From Celeribacter naphthalenivorans (lineage in GTDB: Bacteria > Pseudomonadota > Alphaproteobacteria > Rhodobacterales > Rhodobacteraceae), in the NCBI RefSeq assembly GCF_020524585.1, contig NZ_JAIVLK010000007.1:186001-250000 (forward strand): a stretch of 64,000 bases of DNA, written 5' to 3'. The notes beneath the pieces are model-generated. The model saw nothing but the letters and a program-made list of their open reading frames with translations, searched no databases and had not been told where the DNA came from. Made by a program: the position numbers and the translations under genes. Within the stretch, counting starts at the first letter, position 1. Every line of letters begins with the position of its first letter. Positions 27,148 to 34,448 of the stretch are shown in pieces.

Positions 27148-28779
27148 TTATGCTTGGCTGCTTGCAGCCTTGAGGATCATGTCGGAGGCTTTCTCGGCGA
27201 TCATGATGGTCGGGGCATTGGTGTTTCCGGCAATGATGGAGGGCATGATCGAGGCATCGACCACCCGGAGGCCCCGCACCCCGTTCACGCGCAGGTGCGG
27301 ATCGACCACGGCGCTCTCATCGGCGCCCATGCGACAGGTGCCCACCGGATGCATATTGGCGTAGCCAAAGTTGCGAATGAAATCGCGCATCTCATCGTCG
27401 CTTTGCGTGGCCCCGCCGGGTTGAATTTCCTCGGTGATGAAGGGCGCGAGCGCGGGCTGTTGCGAAATCTGTCGCACGATCCGCACGCCTTCGATCATCG
27501 CCTGCATGTCGTAGTCCGTGTCGAGGAAATTGAAATTGATCGAGGGGGCCGCCAACGGGTCCGAGGATTTGAGCGTCAGCGTGCCACGGCTTTCCGGCAA
27601 AAGGTGAACCGGGCTCATGGTGAACCCCGAGAAATCATGCGCCCGCATGCCGTCGCGGGTCCGTTCGGCGACGCTCCAGGGGTTCATGTTGATCTGCATA
27701 TCAGGCCGCGCCATCCGTGGATCGGTGCGCACAAAACCCCCGGCGTTGATCCCGTTGGTGGACAAAAGCCCACGACGGCGCAGCACGTAATGCAGGCCTT
27801 GGATCGCCTGTTTCACCTTACTCGCGGCGAGGTCGTTCATGGTCACCGGCTGGGAGGCGCGGAACATGAGTTGGACGTAGAAATGATCGTGCAGGTTCGC
27901 GCCGACCTGTGCACGGTCCTGTTCGACGTCGATGCCATGGTCCCTGAGATGATCCGCCGGACCGATGCCGGAGAGCATCAAAAGCTGAGCCGAGCCGAAG
28001 ACGCCAGACGACACCACAACTTCGCGCCGGGCCGTGGCCATGCGGCGTCCTGTCGGGGTCTGATATTCGACGCCGCTCGCCCGACCGTCGGTCATGAGGA
28101 TACGGGTCGCATGCGCCTTTGTGATCGTGCGCAGATTGGGCCGCCGCCGCGCCGGTTTGAGATAGGCCCGCGCCGTGCTCCACCGTTTGCCGCGATAGGT
28201 CGTGGTCTGATAATAGCCCATGCCATCCTGTGTGGCCCCGTTGAAATCCCGGTTCGCCGGATAGCCCGCCTGTTGTCCGGCTGCGATGATCGCATCCGAG
28301 AGCGCGTAGGTCTCCTGATGGTCCGACACTTTGAGCGGGCCGCCCGTGCCATGGAACTCATCCGCGCCCCGGCCCTGATCCTCGGCCTTTTTGAAATAGG
28401 GCAGCACATCGTCATAGCCCCAACCTTCGCAGCCCATCTGCCGCCAGTGATGATAATCCTCGGCGTGGCCACGAATATAGACCATGCCATTGATCGAGCT
28501 TGTGCCGCCCAGAACCTTGCCCCGAGGCATATAAGTCGTGCGCCCGTTCAGCCCGGAAATCGGTTCGCTGTCGAACATCCAGTTGATCTTGGGATTGGCA
28601 AACAGGAATGGATAGCCCATCGGCGCGTGAATCCAAAAGGCGCGATCCTCGCCGCCCGCTTCGAGCAGGAGGACACTGTATTTGCCGTTCTCGCTGAGCC
28701 GGGCCGCCATGACGCAGCCTGCGGAGCCTGCGCCCGTGACGATGAAATCATAGATGCCGTCGCTGGGCGGCTGTGACAT
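27148..28779 (-). CDS. GMC-family FAD-dependent oxidoreductase
   Basis: A 543-residue choline dehydrogenase/glucose oxidase superfamily protein that oxidises an alcohol. Marks: YDFIVTGAGSAGCVMAARLSENG (residues about 10-32, ADP-binding), MPRGKVLGGTSSINGMVYIRGH (GMC signature 1), GVFGSAQLLMLSGIGP (signature 2) and the C-terminal HPVGTCRMG...LRVVDASIMPSIIAGNTNAPTIMIAEKASD with catalytic His and Asn. I chose ATG 28779; longer readings run into the EthD gene. It starts 20 nt after that gene. Confidence 0.92.
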   Translation of the reverse strand: MSQPPSDGIYDFIVTGAGSAGCVMAARLSENGKYSVLLLEAGGEDRAFWIHAPMGYPFLFANPKINWMFDSEPISGLNGRTTYMPRGKVLGGTSSINGMVYIRGHAEDYHHWRQMGCEGWGYDDVLPYFKKAEDQGRGADEFHGTGGPLKVSDHQETYALSDAIIAAGQQAGYPANRDFNGATQDGMGYYQTTTYRGKRWSTARAYLKPARRRPNLRTITKAHATRILMTDGRASGVEYQTPTGRRMATARREVVVSSGVFGSAQLLMLSGIGPADHLRDHGIDVEQDRAQVGANLHDHFYVQLMFRASQPVTMNDLAASKVKQAIQGLHYVLRRRGLLSTNGINAGGFVRTDPRMARPDMQINMNPWSVAERTRDGMRAHDFSGFTMSPVHLLPESRGTLTLKSSDPLAAPSINFNFLDTDYDMQAMIEGVRIVRQISQQPALAPFITEEIQPGGATQSDDEMRDFIRNFGYANMHPVGTCRMGADESAVVDPHLRVNGVRGLRVVDASIMPSIIAGNTNAPTIMIAEKASDMILKAASSQA

Positions 28780-28798
28780 GTGGTCCAAGAGTCTGTCC

Positions 28799-29392
28799 TC
28801 AAACGATACGGCGTTGCGCCGTGACATAAAGCGTTCCGGTGAGCCGCTGCGCGAGCGCCTCACATGTTGCGGGGGCGGCCACGAGCGAGACGACGGCAAG
28901 GGGCCGGGTGGCGAGCGCGCCGAGCCCCTGCCGTTTCGAGACGGCCGTGACATGGTTCAGGGTCAGCCCCTCGACACCGGACATGGCGGCAATGTCCCGA
29001 CCCCATGAAGCGAGGCCATCGGGTGACATTGTGCCCTCATCGATCACGATCATGAGATTCGGAGGCATCGGCGTGGGGGTCACCACCTCCTCCTCAACGG
29101 CCAGAATGGTGATCCCCGAGAGAAAATTCGGCTCGTCCTCGATCAATGCGTCTGCGACGGGGGAGGCCAGCGCCTCGGTCATCGCGGCGACATCCTCGAA
29201 CCACAATTCGACGATGCCTGCGATGCCGTGGCGGTCGGGGCCGACGCAGGATTGAACCGGGTTCTGATGATAGCGGGCAAGACCGGGGAATCCCTTGGCC
29301 AGACGCCCATGCGGCCCGGCCCAGTGGCTGTCGAAATCGGCGAAGGACAGATCCCCTCGCCGTTCCAAAAGCGTCATGCGTTTCACGGTCAT
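28799..29392 (-). CDS. EthD-domain protein 1
   Basis: A 197-residue protein whose first half fits the EthD dimeric alpha/beta-barrel fold: KRMTLLERRGDLSFADFDSHWAGPHGRLAKGFPGLARYHQNPV (residues about 4-46) and GIAGIVELWFEDVAAMTEALASP. The second half is a degenerate repeat (GVEGLTLNHVTAVSKRQGLG). EthD proteins are small, cofactor-less partners of degradative operons and their chemistry is often unknown. GAGGGAA precedes the ATG. It lies between the GMC and SDR genes with gaps of 20 and 9 nt. Confidence 0.82.
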   Translation of the reverse strand: MTVKRMTLLERRGDLSFADFDSHWAGPHGRLAKGFPGLARYHQNPVQSCVGPDRHGIAGIVELWFEDVAAMTEALASPVADALIEDEPNFLSGITILAVEEEVVTPTPMPPNLMIVIDEGTMSPDGLASWGRDIAAMSGVEGLTLNHVTAVSKRQGLGALATRPLAVVSLVAAPATCEALAQRLTGTLYVTAQRRIV

Positions 29393-29401
29393 CGTGTTCC
29401 C

Positions 29402-30163
29402 TCAGACCGCGAGGAACCCGCCATCGACGGGCAGCATGACACCGTTCACATAGCTCCCCAGCGCCTCGCTGGCGAGAAAGACGGCGGCGCCCACAAGCTC
29501 TTCGGGCTCGCCCACACGTCCCATCGGAATGCGTTGTAGCACGGTGGAGAGTTTGGTGGTGTCTGTGTCGATCCACGTGTTCATCGGCGTGCGCATGGTG
29601 CCCGGCGCAATGCCGTTGACCCGCACGCCACGCGGCGCAAACTCCACGGCCATCTCTTTGGTCAGGAGAAGCACGCCGCCTTTGGACGAGGCATAGGCCG
29701 CACCCTTGGTGGCGAGGCCCACGAAGGACTGAAGCGAGCCGACATTGATGACCGAACCCTTGGTACGCTCCAACTGGTCCATGAAACAGACCGTCGCGTA
29801 ATAGGTGCCGCTCAGATTGACGTCGATGATGCGCTTCCATGCCGCGACGGCCTCAGGACCATCACTGTCACCACGATAGATGATGCCTGCGTTGTTGATG
29901 AGAATGGCGATGTCACCAACCTCGGAATTGACCGTTTCGGCCAGACGGCGCCCCGCGTCGAGATCGGCCACGTTCCACTCATAGGCATGGGCTTTGCGGC
30001 CTTCCGCCTCGACAAGCGCCGCGGTCTCTTGCGCCCCGGCGAGATCGACATCGGTCACAACAATGTCGGCGCCCCATTTGGCCAGTCCGACGGCCATGGC
30101 GCGTCCATTGCCTTGTGCTGCGCCGGTGATGAGGCAGAGTTTACCTTCGAGAAGGGGATGCAT
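29402..30163 (-). CDS. Short-chain dehydrogenase/reductase (classical SDR)
   Basis: An NAD(P)-dependent alcohol/ketone oxidoreductase of 253 residues. The nucleotide motif is TGAAQGNGRAM (residues 13-23), NNAG at 90-93, catalytic S143, Y157 and K161 (YASSK), and GIAPGTMRTPM after it. The acidic residue D38 at the end of beta-2 (VVTDVDL) favours NAD over NADP. ATG 30163 has GGAG 7 nt upstream. The next gene in this direction, EthD 1, follows after 9 nt. Confidence 0.92.
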   Translation of the reverse strand: MHPLLEGKLCLITGAAQGNGRAMAVGLAKWGADIVVTDVDLAGAQETAALVEAEGRKAHAYEWNVADLDAGRRLAETVNSEVGDIAILINNAGIIYRGDSDGPEAVAAWKRIIDVNLSGTYYATVCFMDQLERTKGSVINVGSLQSFVGLATKGAAYASSKGGVLLLTKEMAVEFAPRGVRVNGIAPGTMRTPMNTWIDTDTTKLSTVLQRIPMGRVGEPEELVGAAVFLASEALGSYVNGVMLPVDGGFLAV

Positions 30164-30239
30164 CGGGTTTCTCCATTTTTGGGGGCCGCGCATGGCGGCA
30201 AAGGGCCTGCCCATAGCGCGGCAGGCCCGCTGATCGGGA

Positions 30240-30932
30240 TCAGAAGATCTTGGTTTCTTCGACGAAGAAGGTCGTGATCTCGCTGATGAACTCATAGGCG
30301 TGGGCCTGCGTCTCTTTGACCTGATCGGTCTGGAACAGCCCTTCGACCTCTTCTTCAGTGCGGAACCAGAACTCGACCAGACCATCGACCGGAACGGCGT
30401 CATAGTCGGTGGTCTCGGCCATCGTCGCGTAGCGGTCGATCACGAGGTTCTGGTTGTACCCAAGCACACCCGGCCATTTCGACACGAGCTCTGCGTGCTT
30501 GCCGAGCCATTCTTCCTTGAACTGCTCTGGCGTCACATCGGGCCGGCGTTTGAGAAGCGAGATGCGCTTTTTCACCGGGCCATCGTCCACGGTCGGACGC
30601 GGCACGACGACGTTCTTGTCACAGACGATCAGGCGCACCTGACCGAGAAACTTGTCGACGTCTTCCACCGTGGGCGGAAATTCCGGCGACTCGAGCGCAT
30701 CGAGCATGGCTTGGACCGTGTCGAATTGTAGTTCCGAAAACCCGTCGAGATCCCATTGGCCGCGCGGGTGATCCACACCGACCTGATCGGCATTGGTGAT
30801 CCAGTTTTGGTAGTAATTCCTCAGATCCGGCAGCTTGGCCGCCATGGGCCCGTGAATTTTGCGCCAGTAGTTCAGGAAGGTCTCATCATCCATGCCGTCC
30901 TTGCGGCGCACCAGACCAAATCGGCTAATCAT
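30240..30932 (-). CDS. Tandem EthD-domain protein 2
   Basis: A 230-residue protein made of two EthD-like halves: residues about 1-110 (RFGLVRRKDGMDDETFLNYWRKIHGPMAAKLPDLRNYYQN) and about 118-225 (KKRISLLKRRPDVTPEQFKEEWLGKHAELVSKWPGVLGYNQN). Both halves keep the W-x3-H-x11-P-x-L-x2-Y-x-QN pattern. The two halves could mimic a normal EthD homodimer within one chain. AGGAGGAGAG gives a strong ribosome site. It is the first gene of the minus-strand run and diverges from the SDR at 31119 across a long palindrome. Confidence 0.85.
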   Translation of the reverse strand: MISRFGLVRRKDGMDDETFLNYWRKIHGPMAAKLPDLRNYYQNWITNADQVGVDHPRGQWDLDGFSELQFDTVQAMLDALESPEFPPTVEDVDKFLGQVRLIVCDKNVVVPRPTVDDGPVKKRISLLKRRPDVTPEQFKEEWLGKHAELVSKWPGVLGYNQNLVIDRYATMAETTDYDAVPVDGLVEFWFRTEEEVEGLFQTDQVKETQAHAYEFISEITTFFVEETKIF

Positions 30933-31039
30933 CGTCTCTCCTCCTATTCTGCGCGGTCGCGACAGTCCTCGACCGCCCTATCCTGAGTTCGCAGTGAGCG
31001 AATTCATTGTCCTATTGCGTATATCCATGATGTCTTGCT

Positions 31040-31069
31040 AGAAATCAACGAATAGTTTCGTCTATTTCT
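31040..31069. promoter_or_regulatory. Thirty-bp nested palindrome in the divergent EthD/SDR promoter region
   Basis: The arms are AGAAAT-N2-ACGAA-N4-TTCGT-N2-ATTTCT, so 22 of 30 bases form two concentric perfect inverted repeats. It sits 107 bp from the minus-strand EthD start and 49 bp from the plus-strand SDR start, ideal for a regulator controlling both operons. The tandem IclR protein encoded at 32591-34234 is the closest regulator. The rest of 30933-31118 shows no other feature. Confidence 0.6.
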
Positions 31070-31118
31070 TGAAATATGGTGAGGCAGCGTGACAGAAAGC
31101 ACCAAAAGCGGAGGAAAA

Positions 31119-31835
31119 ATGCTAAAAAACCTGAATGATAAGAGTGTCTTAGTGATTGGAGGCAGCTCTGGGATCGGATTTGCCACGGCACAGATGGCAC
31201 ATGAAGCTGGCGCGAAGGTCACTTTGGCCGCACGCGATGCGCGCCGACTGGCAGAGGCCGCCGACCGGATTGGCGGCCCACTTGCGACACGTGAGGTCGA
31301 TCTTCGAGACGATGCCTCTGTCGCGGCATTATTCGATCAATCAGCCCCTTTCGATCATGTCATCGTCACCGCGTCACAGGTCAAGATCGCGCCGGTCCGA
31401 GACCTTCCGCTTGAGGATGCGTTTGCCTCTTTTGAGAGCAAGTTCTGGGGCTTTTACCGCGTGGCACGACATGCCGCGATCCGCGAGGGCGGCTCGCTCA
31501 GCGTTGTGTCTGGCTATCTGGCAAACCGCCCCGTGGCAGGGCGGTCTTTGATGGTGGCGATCAATGCCGCGCTCGAAGGCTTGACGCGCGGGCTCGCGCT
31601 GGAACTTGCCCCGGTGCGTGTGAACGCGCTCTCGCCCGCGATGGTCCAAACCGAAATGTGGAACGGCCTTTCTGAAGCAGATCGTCAGGCGCTCTTTGCC
31701 AAGACCGCCGAAAGCTATCCCGCAGGCGTGATCGGGCGCCCCGAAGACGTGGCCGCTCAACTTCTGCTCTTGGCCGCCTCCCCCTATGCGACAGGCACGG
31801 TCGTCATGCTCGACGGCGGCGCCTCCCTCATCTGA
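31119..31835 (+). CDS. Atypical SDR-fold protein lacking the YxxxK catalytic residues
   Basis: A 238-residue SDR-fold protein with the nucleotide-binding motif GGSSGIGFATA (residues 14-24) and the usual tail RPEDVAAQLLLLAASPYATGTVVMLDGG. Where classical SDRs have YxxxK the sequence is GRSLMVAINAALEGLTRGLALELAPVRVN, placing Met145 and Asn149 at the Tyr and Lys positions; NNAG is also replaced by VTAS. It may bind NAD(P) without standard hydride-transfer chemistry, or catalyse differently. GGAGG lies 5 nt before ATG 31119; an upstream in-frame GTG is unlikely. It is followed after 26 nt by the EthD-like gene. Confidence 0.83.
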   Translation: MLKNLNDKSVLVIGGSSGIGFATAQMAHEAGAKVTLAARDARRLAEAADRIGGPLATREVDLRDDASVAALFDQSAPFDHVIVTASQVKIAPVRDLPLEDAFASFESKFWGFYRVARHAAIREGGSLSVVSGYLANRPVAGRSLMVAINAALEGLTRGLALELAPVRVNALSPAMVQTEMWNGLSEADRQALFAKTAESYPAGVIGRPEDVAAQLLLLAASPYATGTVVMLDGGASLI

Positions 31836-31861
31836 CCGCAACAGACCGAAAGGAAAATACG

Positions 31862-32581
31862 ATGACAACGAAACCTGGATTCGTCGCGCTTTGGCACAAT
31901 GTGCCCGCCGCCGTGGATGAAGAATACAACCTCGTGCACACCCGCGAACATGTGCCGGATTATGTCGCCAACGCGATTGGGCGGGGCGGGATCGAATATG
32001 GTCGCCGCTACAACGAGGGCGACGGCACCCTGCCGCGCTATTTCATGTTCTACCCGACCTCCGACATCGACGCCTTTGCGACACTCGCCGCCAAGCCTTG
32101 GCCTGAACATCCGGGCGGGACCTCGGACTGGTTCAACTCGATCCTCGATCAGTACCGCGATTCCTGGCGCAACAACTGTCAGCTTCTGGGTCAGATCGGC
32201 GGCGGCACAGGCGGTGTCGCGCTTTCGGTGATCATGCCGATGGGGGAGGACCTGAAATCCAACGCCGTGGTGCAAGAGCTCTTGGCCGACCTGATCAAGA
32301 TTCCCGAAGTGATCGCGGCGCGGCTCGGCGAAACGCTCCCTGAGATTGAACCGAACCGCCCGCCACTGAGCGCGGCCGATCCTACCGTCGCCGTGCTGGT
32401 GGTCGAAGGCTTCAACCGCGCGCGCCTTGCCCGCCGTCTGGTCCAGATTCTCGACCTGCTGAAGGCCAAAGGCGTGGACACCGACAAGGCCACCTATGGT
32501 CTCTACAATCTGGCCTATGAGCTTCGTCACGAGACGCTGGATGACCTTGAGGCCTTCGACGGGCATGCGCGCCGCTGGTAA
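31862..32581 (+). CDS. EthD-like protein 3 (dimeric alpha/beta-barrel type)
   Basis: A 239-residue protein. The N-terminal half, FVALWHNVPAAVDEEYNLVHTREHVPDYV (residues about 7-35) and PRYFMFYPTSDIDAFATLA, resembles the EthD/DUF4286-like barrel. The second half (PTVAVLVVEGFNRARLARRLVQILDLL onwards) may be a second barrel copy. I cannot assign a reaction. AAAGGAAAA precedes the ATG. It forms a two-gene operon with the atypical SDR and faces the convergent tandem IclR gene, 9 nt away at the 3' end. Confidence 0.7.
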   Translation: MTTKPGFVALWHNVPAAVDEEYNLVHTREHVPDYVANAIGRGGIEYGRRYNEGDGTLPRYFMFYPTSDIDAFATLAAKPWPEHPGGTSDWFNSILDQYRDSWRNNCQLLGQIGGGTGGVALSVIMPMGEDLKSNAVVQELLADLIKIPEVIAARLGETLPEIEPNRPPLSAADPTVAVLVVEGFNRARLARRLVQILDLLKAKGVDTDKATYGLYNLAYELRHETLDDLEAFDGHARRW

Positions 32582-32590
32582 GGGCGGTCG

Positions 32591-34234
32591 CTATTGAGCC
32601 GCGTTGCCCGCCCGATCCTCTTCAAGCAGGCAACGCGTGCTCGTATATCCCAAGTCGGCGGACAGCGTGCGCGTTGTCTTCAGCAGCATCGGCACAAAGA
32701 CATCCTCGCTTTTTGGGAGAATGTAGGAATCGTGCCCGATAATGGTGAGAGCGAGCGCGATTTGTCCCGTATGATCAAAGACTGGCGCAGAAAAGGCGCA
32801 GACGCCCGGCACGGTGCCCGGATTGACCGTCGCATAGCCTTGGGCGCGAATGGCATCAAGTTTCTCGTCGTCCGGCACAAGCCTCGCGCCCACACGATAG
32901 CTGTCCGAAGGGTCGAATGTTTCGCGCTCAAGCGCGTCTCGGACGGCCTCAGGTGACAGATAGGCGGAATAGACAAGACCCGTCGCCGTCCCCCCCATGG
33001 AATACACCGTGCCCGGTCGCGTATCCATGCTGATCTGGCTGCCACTTTCATGGACCTGAACCACATTCGGGCCAAAAGACCCCCAGATCGCGACAGCCAC
33101 ATTCAGGCGCGTGGCCTTGGACAGCGCATGCGCGGCATCAGATGCAAGGCGCATCGGATCGGTCATCCGCATGGAAGACATGCCGAGGTAAAGTGCGACA
33201 CGCCCGAGACGATAGCGCCCGTTGGCCTCGATTTGCTCGACGAGACCGATATTGCGATAGCTCGCGATATAGGCGTGGGCCTGCCCGGTCTCGACCCCCG
33301 CAGAGGCGGCCACATCGCGCAGCATCATCGGCCCGCTGTGTTCCGCAATCCCATGCAGCAACCGCGTCCCAAGATAGATGGAGCGCACACCACGCCCGGA
33401 GTCGCGTTCGATCGGTTCCTCAGCGACAGGCAGAGGGCGCAGCTCTTTCTTTTCAGGGGTGGTCACATCGGGAATTGTCCTGAGACGCGCGCTCAGGGCG
33501 CAGAGTCGCCTAGCCGCCTCACTGTCCCGGTCAATCGACAGGGTGTCGTGGCCACCGATCAGCGTGATTGCAAATTCCAATTCCCCATTCGGGTCATGCA
33601 CGGGGGCGGCGATGGTGTTCAGGCTCGGGAGCGGCGCCCTGGCCGTCGCCGAAAGGCCTGTTTCGCGAATATTATCCAGCAGCGCGTCAAGATCCACCTC
33701 ATCACGGCTCGCGCCGAGCCAATCCCCTTTGCGTAGCAAACTCCGCTCGTCATCTGCACGCCCTTGCACCATGGGATCCGTGCTGAAGGCGGCAAAAACG
33801 CGGCCTGTGGTCGTCGAGGTGAGCGCAATCAGATCCCCCAAACGCAGGTTCAAACCGGTCGTCCGTGGGCCGGGAATGATATGCACGGCAGCTGGGCCGA
33901 GAGGGCCAATCAGCGACAAAAACGCCATCACCCCCAATTCGGAGGCCATAGGGTGAAGCGCCTCGATTGCCGCCTGAATGCGCGGGTTCTCGGCCAACCA
34001 TCTCACCCCCAGGTGAATCGCGAAATGACCGGTGTGATACAGGCCCGTTGCCGGGTCCTGATGCACGAGGCCCACATCTTTCATGCTGGTCAGATAGGCG
34101 TGGCAGAGTGCGGGTTTCAGGTCTGCCTGTTCCGCAATGTCCCGGAGCATCATCGGTTCCCAGGCTTCCATGAGAGCGCTCAGAACACGCCCGCTGACCT
34201 CGATTGATTTGATTCCGCGGCCTGCGTTCGCCAT
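32591..34234 (-). CDS. Double IclR regulator (two complete IclR proteins in one chain)
   Basis: A 547-residue protein, twice the usual IclR length (about 250-270). Copy 1 runs from GRGIKSIEVSGRVLSALMEAWEPMMLRDIAEQADLK (residues about 5-40, HTH) through an effector domain to about 260 (ATARAPLPSLNTIAAPVHDPNGELEFAITLIG). Copy 2 restarts near residue 286 with GRGVRSIYLGTRLLHGIAEHSGPMMLRDVAASAGVE and ends with NPGTVPGVCAFSAPVFDHTGQIALALTIIG. The copies are clearly homologous but diverged. Start is ATG 34234; the reading frame stays open far upstream into the dehydrogenase gene, but that part is antisense-like. It probably controls the flanking EthD/SDR/GMC operons. Confidence 0.9.
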   Translation of the reverse strand: MANAGRGIKSIEVSGRVLSALMEAWEPMMLRDIAEQADLKPALCHAYLTSMKDVGLVHQDPATGLYHTGHFAIHLGVRWLAENPRIQAAIEALHPMASELGVMAFLSLIGPLGPAAVHIIPGPRTTGLNLRLGDLIALTSTTTGRVFAAFSTDPMVQGRADDERSLLRKGDWLGASRDEVDLDALLDNIRETGLSATARAPLPSLNTIAAPVHDPNGELEFAITLIGGHDTLSIDRDSEAARRLCALSARLRTIPDVTTPEKKELRPLPVAEEPIERDSGRGVRSIYLGTRLLHGIAEHSGPMMLRDVAASAGVETGQAHAYIASYRNIGLVEQIEANGRYRLGRVALYLGMSSMRMTDPMRLASDAAHALSKATRLNVAVAIWGSFGPNVVQVHESGSQISMDTRPGTVYSMGGTATGLVYSAYLSPEAVRDALERETFDPSDSYRVGARLVPDDEKLDAIRAQGYATVNPGTVPGVCAFSAPVFDHTGQIALALTIIGHDSYILPKSEDVFVPMLLKTTRTLSADLGYTSTRCLLEEDRAGNAAQ

Positions 34235-34339
34235 GTGGGTCTGCTCGCTTCTACGACTTCTGCTTGCTGGAGGACAAAGAGAGCAGTGTCGCTCCTCAGT
34301 CCAAATATGCGCGCCGATTGCCAGCTTATGCGGCCATTC

Positions 34340-34390
34340 CCTGATGGGCAAGCACCGCATCGGCCCCTGATGGGCAAGCACCGCATCGGC
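34340..34390. repeat. Two tandem copies of a 25-bp repeat (period 26)
   Basis: CCTGATGGGCAAGCACCGCA followed by TCGGC occurs at 34340-34364 and again, identical, at 34366-34390 with one base between. It is in the 214-bp stretch between the double IclR gene and the dehydrogenase stop. Two copies only, so not a CRISPR array. A duplicated binding site or a replication slippage scar are both possible. Confidence 0.8.
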
Positions 34391-34409
34391 GCGGCGTTTC
34401 CCAAGACGA

Positions 34410-34436
34410 AAGATGCGCGCTTTTGGCGCGCATCTT
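34410..34436 (-). terminator. Terminator after the semialdehyde dehydrogenase gene
   Basis: Perfect 11-bp stem AAGATGCGCGC / GCGCGCATCTT with a 5-nt loop, 13 nt after the minus-strand stop codon and followed on that strand by TCGTCTT. The placement and stem strength fit a rho-independent terminator with a modest U tract. Confidence 0.7.
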
Positions 34437-34448
34437 GCAAGCCGTGAT

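Noticed and set aside
27154-28776. 540-residue open frame antisense to the GMC oxidoreductase
   Set aside because: The sense strand has all GMC signatures; the antisense product is His/Arg-rich with no domain.
34340-34390. CRISPR-like repeat
   Set aside because: Only two copies with a one-base spacer and no cas genes.
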